From: Bacillus sp. FJAT-26390
GTDB lineage: Bacteria > Bacillota > Bacilli > Paenibacillales > Paenibacillaceae
DNA: 64,000 nt
NCBI RefSeq assembly: GCF_001682865.1
Contig: NZ_MAQX01000022.1
Span: 372,001 to 436,000, forward strand
Direction: 5' to 3'
A model generated the notes under the pieces. It ran no database searches. It was not told the origin of the DNA and saw nothing but the letters and a program-made list of their open reading frames with translations. This document shows, one piece after another, positions 44,449 through 53,098 of this stretch (positions within the stretch are counted from its first letter, which is position 1; every line of letters begins with the position of its first letter). Made by a program: the position numbers and the translations under genes.

Positions 44449-45366
44449 ATGTCAACCACACAGCGATATGCAAAAGCAGAGTCCGCAAGCTGGGCCGGCT
44501 TATGGGGAAACATGCTGCTGGCACTATTTAAAGGCATAATAGGTTGGTTGTCAGGAAGCAAGGCACTGCTTGCGGATGCATTTCGAACGGCAGCCGAGGT
44601 TGCCGCTGGCATTATGGCTATATCAGGTTTACGGGCGAGCCGCCAGCGCAAAACAGCAAAGCCAAACGCGCCTTCGGAAGCGGAGGACACAAGAGGAGAA
44701 GCTGCGACTACGATTTTATTGTCTGTCGTGCTTCTCATTATTGGCCTTGAGATCGGAATATCCGCAATCCGGGATATTTCCGATGGCGTGACAAGCGCTC
44801 CTCATTGGAGTGCGGTTGCGGCGATTGCATTTTCTTTAATCGTTCAGCAATTGTTTTTTCCTTCGAAGGATCGATTGACCGGCCTTTATTGCTCGGCGGC
44901 TGCTTTGATAGGAGCAAGCGGAGCCATTATGGGCAAAATGCTGTCCGTTCCGGTGTTCTACTATTTTGATCCGGCAGCAGCGATCGTCATTGCGGTTATC
45001 GTCGTCATCAACGGTTACAGAATGGCTACGGTCTTCATTCGCAAAGACGGCAGCGGCAGCGTCTCGGAGGAAAATCCCGATGAGCTGATGCAGCTCGTTC
45101 AGCGCGTTGAAGGAGTCGTCACCGTGCAGTCGATGCGAGCGAAAGAGCACGGGCATTATGTCATAGCAGAAATGGTAATAAGCGTTAATCCGCGCATTTC
45201 TGTTCTTGAGGGTCATGAGATTGCAAAACGGGTAAAACAGCTCGTTATGAAACGTTTTATACATGTAACGGATGTTTCGATTTATGTTGAGCCTTATGAT
45301 CCTGGTTATCCGTACAAGTCCAATCATGATCCGAATCAGGAGCAGATGCCGACACTGCTGCAATAA
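44449..45366 (+). CDS. Cation diffusion facilitator-family membrane protein with altered metal site
   Basis: 305 residues with a CDF layout: about six helices, then a cytosolic ferredoxin-like domain (VEGVVTVQSMRAKEHGHYVIAEMVISVN, about 215-285). In the second helix the usual DAxHSxxD metal motif reads DAFRTAAE, so His is replaced by Arg and Asp by Glu. In the fifth helix FYYFDPAAA keeps the Asp but lacks the preceding His. It may transport with other ligands or act in another way. ATG follows TTAGGAGG. It lies between secF and recJ; its metal cannot be named. Confidence 0.8.
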   Translation: MSTTQRYAKAESASWAGLWGNMLLALFKGIIGWLSGSKALLADAFRTAAEVAAGIMAISGLRASRQRKTAKPNAPSEAEDTRGEAATTILLSVVLLIIGLEIGISAIRDISDGVTSAPHWSAVAAIAFSLIVQQLFFPSKDRLTGLYCSAAALIGASGAIMGKMLSVPVFYYFDPAAAIVIAVIVVINGYRMATVFIRKDGSGSVSEENPDELMQLVQRVEGVVTVQSMRAKEHGHYVIAEMVISVNPRISVLEGHEIAKRVKQLVMKRFIHVTDVSIYVEPYDPGYPYKSNHDPNQEQMPTLLQ

Positions 45367-45398
45367 GATCTGCCAACAGCAGGAGAGGGGAAAGCAAC

Positions 45399-47411
45399 AT
45401 GATTCAAAGGAAGACAAGGTGGGCTGTAGCGCCATGGTCTTTAACCGATGAGGACAAAGCGAAAAATCTGGCTGCTGGGCTTAGCGTGCCTCCGCTAGTA
45501 GCAAGGCTTCTCGTTCAGCGCGGCTATGATGACGTCGCGGCGGCGGAACGTTTTTTGCGAGGCGGACAGGAGCATTTCCATGATCCTTATTTATTACTTG
45601 GCATGAAGGCGGCTGTTGATCGAATCCGATTAGCTGGCGCCCGCAACGAGAAAATAAGGATTTATGGCGATTATGACGCGGACGGCGTCTCAAGCACCTC
45701 TTTATTGGTCCATTTATTTCGTTCCTTGCAATACAATTTTGACTACTATATTCCACATCGTGCCTTGGAAGGCTACGGCTTGAACAACAAAGCGATCGAG
45801 CTTGCGGCAGCGGAAGGAATCGGGTTAATCGTAACGGTTGATACAGGCATTAGCGCTGTTCAAGAAATCGAAAATGCGAAGCAGCTTGGCATCGACGTCG
45901 TCGTCACCGATCATCATGAGCCGCCGGAGCAAATCCCGCAGGCAGCCGCTGTCGTTAATCCGAAACAGGCGGACTGCGGCTACCCTTTCAAAGGGCTTGC
46001 CGGCGTTGGCGTCGCCTTCAAATTGGCGCATGCCTTGCTGGAGCGGCCCCCGCTCGAATGGGCTGACATCGTATGCTTAGGTACGATTGCCGATCTAATG
46101 CCGCTGAAGGATGAGAATCGCATTTTGGTGCGATACGGCCTCGAGAGGCTGCGCAGCCATACCAGCGTTGGCTTTCGGGCACTGGCAGAAGCCGGCGGCA
46201 TTGAGCTGGATGGCCTCACTGCGACAAACGTAGCATTTGGCATGGCGCCCCGCGTTAATGCAGCAGGCAGGCTGGATCATGCCAAGCGTGCGGTTGAGCT
46301 GCTGACGACCGAGGATTACGACAATGCGATTTTGGCGGCAATCGGGCTCGACAGCTTAAACAAGGAACGGCAGCGCGTTGTTGAGAGTATCGTGAAGGAA
46401 GCGGAGCAGCAATGGCAGACAAAGGTTGCGGAAGCAGCGGAGGCTGGGATAGATTCGCCGCCTGTCATCGTGCTTGCCGGCGAAGGCTGGAATGTAGGCG
46501 TCATTGGGATTGTCGCTTCAAAGCTGCTTGAGAGAAATTATAAGCCGGTTATTATTCTTGGCATAGATGAGCAGACAGGGATGTGTAAAGGCTCTGCGCG
46601 CTCCATAGAAGGCTTTGACCTGCATGCGGCGCTTACAGCCTGTGATGAGCTGCTCGATCATTACGGCGGACATCAGGCTGCAGCGGGCATGAGCCTTCAT
46701 CGCGATCGATTGCTTGAGTTCGAAGGGCGTCTAGGCACACTTGCTTCTGAGTGGCTAAGCGCTGATGATTGGATTCCAAAAACATCGGTCGACCTTGTAT
46801 GCTCAGTCAACGAGGCGACGCTTGAGACGATTACCGAGCTTGCGCAGCTGGAGCCGTTCGGGATGGGAAATCCATCGCCGAGGCTGCTGTTCCAGCGGAC
46901 GGAGCTTGCGGATCGGCGCACGATAGGCAAGGAGTCGAAGCATTTGAAGCTGTCGCTTGGCGGCGGACGCCGAATGTTAGACGGAATTGGCTTTAGCATG
47001 GGGATGCTGGCGGAGAAGCTTAAGCCGGGCAGTAAAATCGATGTGATCGGCGAGTTATCCGTTAACGAATGGAACGGGCAGCGTAAGCCGCAATTGCAGC
47101 TGCACGATGTTCACTTTGATCCGGCAGCGGCAGATTTTCCGGAGCGCGAGCATTTCGGGAAAGTCTATCAGCGGCTAAAGCAGCTAGGGCAAGCGCCGCT
47201 GGAAGGATTAAACGCTCGCTTATCGCAGCAAAGCGGTTTATCCTTAGAGACGGTGGAGCTCATGCTGGATGTGTTCGAGGAGCTGCAGTTCATTGAACGA
47301 GGGAATGGCCAAATGATTGCGGCACCGTCGCCGCAAAAACAAGATTTGTCTGCTTCCGCTCGCTATAGAGAGGCTAAGCAGCAATTTGAAGCATCCCAAT
47401 TATTAGTATAA
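45399..47411 (+). CDS. recJ: Single-stranded-DNA exonuclease RecJ
   Basis: 670 residues, between the E. coli and B. subtilis lengths. IYGDYDADGVSST near residue 87 and TDHHEPP near 174 are the DHH-family metal motifs; LGTIADLMPL and the DHHA1 block with YGGHQAAAGMSL near 428 follow. An OB fold and a short C-terminal domain close the protein. RecJ degrades single strands 5' to 3' in recombination and repair. GGAGAGGGG is the ribosome binding site. Confidence 0.95.
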   Translation: MIQRKTRWAVAPWSLTDEDKAKNLAAGLSVPPLVARLLVQRGYDDVAAAERFLRGGQEHFHDPYLLLGMKAAVDRIRLAGARNEKIRIYGDYDADGVSSTSLLVHLFRSLQYNFDYYIPHRALEGYGLNNKAIELAAAEGIGLIVTVDTGISAVQEIENAKQLGIDVVVTDHHEPPEQIPQAAAVVNPKQADCGYPFKGLAGVGVAFKLAHALLERPPLEWADIVCLGTIADLMPLKDENRILVRYGLERLRSHTSVGFRALAEAGGIELDGLTATNVAFGMAPRVNAAGRLDHAKRAVELLTTEDYDNAILAAIGLDSLNKERQRVVESIVKEAEQQWQTKVAEAAEAGIDSPPVIVLAGEGWNVGVIGIVASKLLERNYKPVIILGIDEQTGMCKGSARSIEGFDLHAALTACDELLDHYGGHQAAAGMSLHRDRLLEFEGRLGTLASEWLSADDWIPKTSVDLVCSVNEATLETITELAQLEPFGMGNPSPRLLFQRTELADRRTIGKESKHLKLSLGGGRRMLDGIGFSMGMLAEKLKPGSKIDVIGELSVNEWNGQRKPQLQLHDVHFDPAAADFPEREHFGKVYQRLKQLGQAPLEGLNARLSQQSGLSLETVELMLDVFEELQFIERGNGQMIAAPSPQKQDLSASARYREAKQQFEASQLLV

Positions 47412-47460
47412 CGTATGAGATTTTAAACCAATTTGTTGAAATGGAAAGGGTTGACCTCTT

Positions 47461-47988
47461 GTGTCTAACACGCAATACAACTTCAAAGATTATATTCGGG
47501 TAATTCCAGATTTCCCGCAGCCAGGAATCCGTTTCAAAGATATTACAACGCTTCTGAAAGACGGCGGGGCTTACCGCGCTGCCATCGAAGAAATGCGCGT
47601 CGCTGTTAAGGACATGAAAATTGACATCATCGCTGGGCCGGAAGCGCGCGGATTTGTCGTTGGCGCTCCGCTGGCGCTAGCGCTTGGCGTAGGTTTTGCT
47701 CCAATCCGCAAAAGCGGCAAGCTTCCAGGCGAGACGATTACGGCTTCTTACGATTTGGAGTATGGCAATGATGTGCTTGCCATGCACAAAGATGCTATCA
47801 CGCCAGGCCAACGCGTCTTGATTGCTGATGATTTGCTTGCAACAGGCGGCACGATTGCAACTTCCATTAATTTGATCCGCCAGCTTGGCGGCGAAGTGGT
47901 TGGAGCGGCATTTCTAATCGAGCTTTCGTATCTTACGGGCCGCGAGAAGCTTGACGGAATCGATGTCTTCTCCCTAATGACTTACTAA
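47461..47988 (+). CDS. apt: Adenine phosphoribosyltransferase
   Basis: 175 residues from GTG 47461. IRVIPDFPQPGIRFKDITTLL is the Apt N-terminus, GPEARGFVVGAPLA lies near 60 and the PRPP loop VLIADDLLATGGT near 120. It salvages adenine to AMP. The order recJ-apt-relA is conserved in Bacillales. Confidence 0.98.
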   Translation: MSNTQYNFKDYIRVIPDFPQPGIRFKDITTLLKDGGAYRAAIEEMRVAVKDMKIDIIAGPEARGFVVGAPLALALGVGFAPIRKSGKLPGETITASYDLEYGNDVLAMHKDAITPGQRVLIADDLLATGGTIATSINLIRQLGGEVVGAAFLIELSYLTGREKLDGIDVFSLMTY

Positions 47989-48021
47989 TAAATGAAGCGG
48001 TGCAAACCGTCTCTAAATATG

Positions 48022-48062
48022 CCGCCTGTTCCCTCAATCGCGAGGGCAGGCGGTTTTATTTT
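48022..48062 (+). terminator. Intrinsic terminator after apt
   Basis: CCGCCTG (48022-48028) and CCCTC (48031-48035) pair with GAGGG (48042-48046) and CAGGCGG (48047-48053), with a two-base bulge, then TTTTATTTTATT. Confidence 0.85.
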
Positions 48063-48083
48063 ATTACAGAAGCTCTCCGGTAG

Positions 48084-48113
48084 TTGACGCGGTGCCGCTA
48101 TAACAGGCATAAT
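48084..48113 (+). promoter_or_regulatory. Candidate sigma-A promoter for relA
   Basis: TTGACG (48084-48089) and CATAAT (48108-48113) with an 18-nt spacer, between the apt terminator and relA. Confidence 0.55.
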
Positions 48114-48178
48114 ATTATAAAAACTCGGAAAACGCATGAATGGGATCCGCCAGGAGTGTAAACAGAAAGGGACGTTTC

Positions 48179-50359
48179 ATGGGCATTGAGCATTTACTCG
48201 AGAAGGCATCCGCCTATATGAAAGAGCAGGACCTTATACGCATCCAGGAAGCCTATGACTTTGCGGAACAAGCCCATCACGGTCAAGTGAGGAAATCGGG
48301 AGAGCCGTATATCCTGCACCCCGTAGCGGTTGCGGATATACTTGTTGATATGCAAATGGACGTGCTGTCGATTATTGCGGCATTGCTTCATGATGTCGTT
48401 GAGGATACGACAGTAGATTTGCAGACGGTTCGCGCGAAATTTGGCGAAACCTGTGCGATGCTGGTAGACGGTCTAACGAAGCTCGAAAAAATTCAATTTC
48501 GTTCCAAGGAAGAGCAGCAGAACGAAAATTACCGTAAAATGTTCGTCGCAATGGCTCAGGACATTCGCGTCATTCTCATTAAATTGGCAGATCGCCTGCA
48601 CAATATGCGCACGCTCAAGTTTCAATCGGAGGAAGCGCAGCGGCGTATCGCCTACGAGACGCTGGAAATATTTTGCCCGATCGCGCATCGGCTTGGTATT
48701 TCGGCAATCAAGTGGGAAATGGAAGATATTGCGCTTCGTTATTTGAATCCGCAGCAATACTATCGCATCGCCAATTTGATGAAGAAGAAGCGTGCGGAAC
48801 GCGAGCAATTTATCGATGATGTTATTTCCCGCATAACGGAGAAGCTTGATGAAATGGGCATTGAGGGTGATATTTCCGGACGCCCTAAGCATTTGTACAG
48901 CATTTACAAAAAAATGACCGACCGCAATAAACAATTTACCGAGATCTACGATCTGCTTGCGATTCGCATCATCGTCGATAACATCAAAGATTGTTATGCG
49001 ACCCTCGGCATTATCCATACACTCTGGAAACCGATGCCAGGCCGCTTTAAGGACTATATCGCTATGCCTAAGGCGAATATGTATCAATCGCTGCATACGA
49101 CGGTTGTTGGCCCTAATGGAGAGCCTACAGAGGTGCAGATTCGAACATGGGAAATGCACCGGACATCGGAGTACGGAATCGCGGCGCATTGGGCCTACAA
49201 AGAAGGGTCTCTTGTGCCAGGCGGCAACTTTGAGGATAAAATGTCCTGGTTCCGCGAAATATTGGAGCTTCAGCATGAAGCGCGCGATGCATCTGAATTT
49301 ATGGAATCGCTCAAGATGGACTTTTTTGCCGATCTCGTATTTGTGTTCACGCCTAGCGGCGAAGTCATTGAGCTGCCTGCCGGCTCCGTGCCGCTTGATT
49401 TTGCGTACCGCATTCATACGGAAGTCGGCAACCGGACGATTGGCGCGAAGCTGAATGGGCGCATCGTACCGCTTGACCATAAACTAAAGACTGGCGATAT
49501 TGTTGAAATTCTAACCTCTAAGCATTCGTACGGACCAAGCCAGGATTGGGTCAAAATCGCACAATCCTCGCATGCCCGCAGTAAAATCAGGCAGTGGTTC
49601 AAGAAGGAGCGGCGCGAGGAGAACGTTGCGAAGGGCAAGGATTTGCTTGAGCGCGAGCTGAAGCGTCTTGGCCTTGAGCCGTCTGCTTGGATGCAGGACG
49701 ATAAGCTGCAGGAAGCTGCGGCGAAGTTCACTTTTAACGATATTGAGGATATGATGTCCGCGATCGGCTTTGGCGGCATTACGGCGGCGCAAATTTGTAC
49801 GAAGCTGACTGAGAAGATGCGCAGGGAAGCGGAGCTCGCAAGCCAGCTTGAGCTGACGAGCGAAGTGAAGGAGATCAAGTCTCCGGGCAATCGCAAAACG
49901 AGACCTAACCAAGGCGTGACGGTTCGGGGAATCGACAACCTGCTTGTCAGGTTCGCGCGCTGCTGCAACCCCGTGCCGGGCGATTCGATAATCGGCTATA
50001 TTACGCGCGGCCGCGGCGTCTCCGTCCACCGGATGGATTGCCAGAACATTCCGATCGGCGATCAAGGTGAAGAGGGCGAACGCGTCATAGAAGTCGAGTG
50101 GGAAGAATCCATCGAGGCTAATTACAGCGTGGATATCGAGATTACGGGCAGCGATCGCAGAGGGGTTCTGAACGAAGTGCTGCAGGCGGTATCAGAGAGC
50201 AAAACGAACATTTCAGCCGTTACCGGACGTACGGTTAAAAATAAAATGGCGCTTATTCATATGACGGTGCTTATCCGCAACATTGAGCATCTGAATGCCG
50301 TCGTGGAGAAAATAAAACGCGTTCAGGAGATCTATTCCGTTCAGCGTATTATGCAATAA
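48179..50359 (+). CDS. relA: Bifunctional (p)ppGpp synthetase/hydrolase
   Basis: 726 residues from ATG 48179 after AAAGGGACG. The HD hydrolase domain has AHHGQVRKSGEPYILHP and HDVVEDT; synthetase motifs include GRPKHLYSIYKKM, RFKDYIAMPKANMYQSLHT and EVQIRT. TGS, helical, zinc-finger-like (RCCNPVPGDSIIGYITRGRG) and ACT domains follow. Conservation of the HD residues suggests that it both makes and destroys (p)ppGpp. It is followed by dtd as in B. subtilis. Confidence 0.98.
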   Translation: MGIEHLLEKASAYMKEQDLIRIQEAYDFAEQAHHGQVRKSGEPYILHPVAVADILVDMQMDVLSIIAALLHDVVEDTTVDLQTVRAKFGETCAMLVDGLTKLEKIQFRSKEEQQNENYRKMFVAMAQDIRVILIKLADRLHNMRTLKFQSEEAQRRIAYETLEIFCPIAHRLGISAIKWEMEDIALRYLNPQQYYRIANLMKKKRAEREQFIDDVISRITEKLDEMGIEGDISGRPKHLYSIYKKMTDRNKQFTEIYDLLAIRIIVDNIKDCYATLGIIHTLWKPMPGRFKDYIAMPKANMYQSLHTTVVGPNGEPTEVQIRTWEMHRTSEYGIAAHWAYKEGSLVPGGNFEDKMSWFREILELQHEARDASEFMESLKMDFFADLVFVFTPSGEVIELPAGSVPLDFAYRIHTEVGNRTIGAKLNGRIVPLDHKLKTGDIVEILTSKHSYGPSQDWVKIAQSSHARSKIRQWFKKERREENVAKGKDLLERELKRLGLEPSAWMQDDKLQEAAAKFTFNDIEDMMSAIGFGGITAAQICTKLTEKMRREAELASQLELTSEVKEIKSPGNRKTRPNQGVTVRGIDNLLVRFARCCNPVPGDSIIGYITRGRGVSVHRMDCQNIPIGDQGEEGERVIEVEWEESIEANYSVDIEITGSDRRGVLNEVLQAVSESKTNISAVTGRTVKNKMALIHMTVLIRNIEHLNAVVEKIKRVQEIYSVQRIMQ

Positions 50360-50410
50360 TCGTTTGGACCTTGCATGGACCGGGCGAAGCAAATATCGGA
50401 GGTTTAAGCG

Positions 50411-50854
50411 GTGAAGGTTGTTGTGCAGCGCAGCAAGCAGGCGAAGGTCGTCATTGAGGACGAGACTGTGGGCGCAATCGATTTTGGACTCGTTCTGCTG
50501 GTCGGTCTGACGCATGGGGACTCGGAAGCGGACGTCAAATGGATGGCGGACAAGGTTGCTAATCTTCGCATTTTCGAGGATGAATCGGGCAAAATGAATC
50601 ATTCCGTTACAGACATCGGTGGACAGATTTTGTCTGTATCGCAATTTACGTTATATGGCGATTGCCGTAAAGGCAGGCGGCCGAACTTTATGGCGGCAGC
50701 AAGGCCGGAGCAAGCGGAGCAGCTTTACGATACCTTTAACGATACGCTTCGTTCGATGGGCCTTGTCGTTGCGACAGGCCGCTTCGGGGCGATGATGGAT
50801 GTGGAGCTTGTTAACTCGGGCCCGGTGACATTAATTTTGGAGAGCGGCGCTTAA
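50411..50854 (+). CDS. dtd: D-aminoacyl-tRNA deacylase
   Basis: 147 residues from GTG 50411, near GGAGG. The signature [10 protein letters not shown] (about residues 77-86) and [11 protein letters not shown] near the end form the chiral proofreading site. The enzyme frees tRNA from D-amino acids and mischarged glycine. Order relA-dtd is conserved. Confidence 0.97.
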   Translation: MKVVVQRSKQAKVVIEDETVGAIDFGLVLLVGLTHGDSEADVKWMADKVANLRIFEDESGKMNHSVTDIGGQILSVSQFTLYGDCRKGRRPNFMAAARPEQAEQLYDTFNDTLRSMGLVVATGRFGAMMDVELVNSGPVTLILESGA

Positions 50855-50947
50855 GAATCCGTTCGTGGGAAACAATAGACAGGAAGCATTGCTAAGAAGT
50901 GCTTGAACTTCTGGCGAGCAGATTGCCGTATTGGAGGAAAACCACGA

Positions 50948-51118
50948 ATGCATCAATCACGCAAGGAGCAAGGCATCGAGAGAATCTCTCGGAGGCTGCT
51001 TCATCCGGACCGCAGAGAAGCTAAGGTGTTTGCAGAGCTAGAGGATGACATTGAAGCGGCTGAAGAATGGGCGGGTTTCCCGCAGCAGCCTCGCCGCGAT
51101 AATTCGGGACTTTTATAG
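50948..51118 (+). CDS. Small charged protein of unknown function
   Basis: 56 residues from ATG 50948, ten bases after GGAGG (50933-50937). The sequence is highly charged (RISRRLLHPDRREAKVFAELEDDIEAAEEW is split by no gap but is mostly helix-forming) and ends in a Gln/Pro/Arg-rich tail. No cysteine, no membrane segment, and no family that I recognise. It follows dtd by 93 bases and precedes a weak hairpin (GCCGTCC/GGGCGGC, 51131-51157). A real gene is likely because of the ribosome binding site and codon pattern, but it needs homologues to confirm. Confidence 0.5.
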   Translation: MHQSRKEQGIERISRRLLHPDRREAKVFAELEDDIEAAEEWAGFPQQPRRDNSGLL

Positions 51119-51285
51119 TTTGATTAGACGGCCGTCCGAGCATGCAGCAAGGGCGGCTTTCTGCGTTTTCTGTAAAAACGCTTTCGAAATTGTAATATTT
51201 CTGTAATCAATCTCTAACTTCTTTTTAACATCATTAACCTATACTAGAACTCGACCCCCTTTTTAAAAATATATTTTACTTTTGG

Positions 51286-51314
51286 ACCTACAAACACGTT
51301 TTGTAGGTTTTTTT
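51286..51314 (+). terminator. Intrinsic terminator before the hisS unit
   Basis: ACCTACAAA (51286-51294) and TTTGTAGGT (51300-51308) form a perfect 9-bp stem with a five-base loop, followed by a seven-T run. Upstream, 51119-51285 holds only a weaker GC hairpin and AT-rich sequence. Confidence 0.85.
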
Positions 51315-51355
51315 CTGTCCATTTGCAGTTGGGCTGCGGCCAGGTGAGATCGACC

Positions 51356-51384
51356 TTGACTTTAACCGCTGCCGAATGTAAAAT
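51356..51384 (+). promoter_or_regulatory. Sigma-A promoter of the hisS-aspS transcript
   Basis: TTGACT (51356-51361) and TAAAAT (51379-51384), spacer exactly 17 nt. Transcription would start near 51391, about 75 nt before stem I of the T-box. Confidence 0.78.
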
Positions 51385-51462
51385 TAATCTTCAGTATGAC
51401 TAGCATGAACGGTTGGATTCATCCGAACAGGATGTGCTCGTTTAGCGGTTGAACATAACGAT

Positions 51463-51754
51463 TCAAGGATGGGACAAAGTAATTCTACGCGCTATACCCA
51501 GAGAGGGATGCCACTTGGCTGCAAGCATCCTTATATCGGCAGAATGAACAGACTTCCCGGAGAACAGACGGTGAACGGCGGAGCGGAACAGGCAATTGCC
51601 TGTGACAGAAGCACAGTAGCTGGACTGCGGATGACGGACGTTACCCGTCTTGGAGCGGGCTGATGCATAGGATGCAGGCTCGGAATGTGGGTGGTACCAC
51701 GGGAGATTCACTCTCGTCCCTTTTGGCGCAAGCTATGAGGAACGGGAGTTTTTT
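51463..51754 (+). ncRNA. T-box leader of hisS-aspS, probable Asp specifier
   Basis: The T-box core GGGTGGTACCACGG is at 51689-51702. Stem I begins with GGATGGGACAAAGTAA (51467-51482); its 3' side at 51541-51557 reads AGAATGAACA-GAC-TTCCC. By alignment with the valS leader in this window (ACGA-GTC-G-CCCC) the specifier is GAC at 51551-51553, an aspartate codon. No CAC or CAT histidine codon is in the same position. A regulatory terminator follows (ACTCTCGTCCCT 51710-51721 with AGGAACGGGAGT 51738-51749 and six T). Confidence 0.88.
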
Positions 51755-51805
51755 GCGTTTACCGAACTTTAGACGGTTTATTACGCGGGCAGGAGGGGTT
51801 ATTCA

Positions 51806-53053
51806 ATGGCATTTCAGAAAATGCCGGGCACGCAGGATATTTTGCCTGGCGCAGTAGAGAGATGGCAGTTTGTGGAGCAGAAAGCGCGGGAGATTTGCCA
51901 GCGTTACAACTTTCGCGAAATTCGTACGCCGATCTTTGAATCAACGGAGCTGTTCCAGCGCGGTGTAGGTGAAACAACCGATATCGTTGAGAAAGAGATG
52001 TATACCTTCACAGACCGCGGCAACCGCAGCTTAACGCTGCGCCCGGAAGGAACCGCAGGCGTTGTAAGGTCTTATGTGGAAAACAAGCTGTACGGCGAGC
52101 CAGACGTGTCTAAGCTGTATTACATCGGTCCGATGTTCCGTTATGAGCGGCCGCAGGCTGGTCGTTACCGCCAATTGCATCAATTTGGCGTAGAAGCACT
52201 CGGTTCTGTTGATCCGGCTATTGATGCAGAGGTTATCGCACTTGGTTATACCTTCTATACGGAGGTAGGGCTAAAGGGCGTGCGCGTTGAGATCAATTCA
52301 GTCGGCACGCCGGCAGTGCGCGCGGTATTCCGCGAGCGGTTGCTAGCTTTTCTTGAGCCGAAGCGCGAGCTTCTGTGCAAGGATTGCCAATCGCGCATGG
52401 ATCGCAATCCGCTGCGCGTGCTTGACTGCAAGGTCGACCAGGAGCACTTTACAGATGCGCCATCGATTTTGGACAGCTTGGATGAGGAATGCCAGATTCA
52501 TTTTGACAAAGTTAAAATGCATTTGAGCGACATGGGCATTCCTTATGAACTCAACCACAGGCTCGTTCGCGGACTCGACTACTATACCCATACGGCTTTT
52601 GAATACAAGGCTGAGGGTATCGGTACGATCGATACGGTCGGCGGCGGCGGCCGCTATAACGGGCTAGTCGCGGAAATCGGCGGACCCGATCAACCGGGTG
52701 TCGGCCTTGGACTCGGCCTTGAGAGAACGATCCTGCTGCTGCAGCACCAAGAAACGGAGCTGCCTATTTTCAACCAAGTCGACGTTTATGTCGTTGCGCT
52801 TGGCGAAGCGGCGGAGCGCGAGGTGACAAAGCTCGTTTACCAGCTCAGACAGCGCGGCATTCGCGCAGAACGCGATTATCTTGGCCGTAAGATGAAAGCG
52901 CAGATGAAGTCGGCAGATCGGCTTCAGGCGCGTTACACAGCTATACTCGGCGACGATGAGCTGGAGCGCGGCGAGATTTCACTCAAGGATATGGCCAAAG
53001 GCGAGCAGCGAGTCGTAGCATTAGATAAGCTTGCCGATGAAATTAGCGGTTAA
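51806..53053 (+). CDS. hisS: Histidyl-tRNA synthetase
   Basis: 415 residues, class II. Motif 1 near residue 40, motif 2 FRYERPQAGRYRQLHQFGVE near 112, histidine-A loop LVRGLDYYTHTAFEY near 253, motif 3 GLGLGLERTILLL near 300, and an anticodon-binding domain from about 320. Residues MPGTQDILP open the protein. GGAGGGG is the ribosome binding site. It charges tRNA-His. Co-transcribed with aspS behind a T-box. Confidence 0.98.
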   Translation: MAFQKMPGTQDILPGAVERWQFVEQKAREICQRYNFREIRTPIFESTELFQRGVGETTDIVEKEMYTFTDRGNRSLTLRPEGTAGVVRSYVENKLYGEPDVSKLYYIGPMFRYERPQAGRYRQLHQFGVEALGSVDPAIDAEVIALGYTFYTEVGLKGVRVEINSVGTPAVRAVFRERLLAFLEPKRELLCKDCQSRMDRNPLRVLDCKVDQEHFTDAPSILDSLDEECQIHFDKVKMHLSDMGIPYELNHRLVRGLDYYTHTAFEYKAEGIGTIDTVGGGGRYNGLVAEIGGPDQPGVGLGLGLERTILLLQHQETELPIFNQVDVYVVALGEAAEREVTKLVYQLRQRGIRAERDYLGRKMKAQMKSADRLQARYTAILGDDELERGEISLKDMAKGEQRVVALDKLADEISG

Positions 53054-53098
53054 TCTTTACCTATATAACAATCTAACTAAATGAGGAGCATGATTATT

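Noticed and set aside
48473..49480. Long minus-strand open frame (335 codons) opposite relA
   Set aside because: It lies fully within a highly conserved gene, has no ribosome binding site and no recognisable protein motif; a shadow of codon bias.
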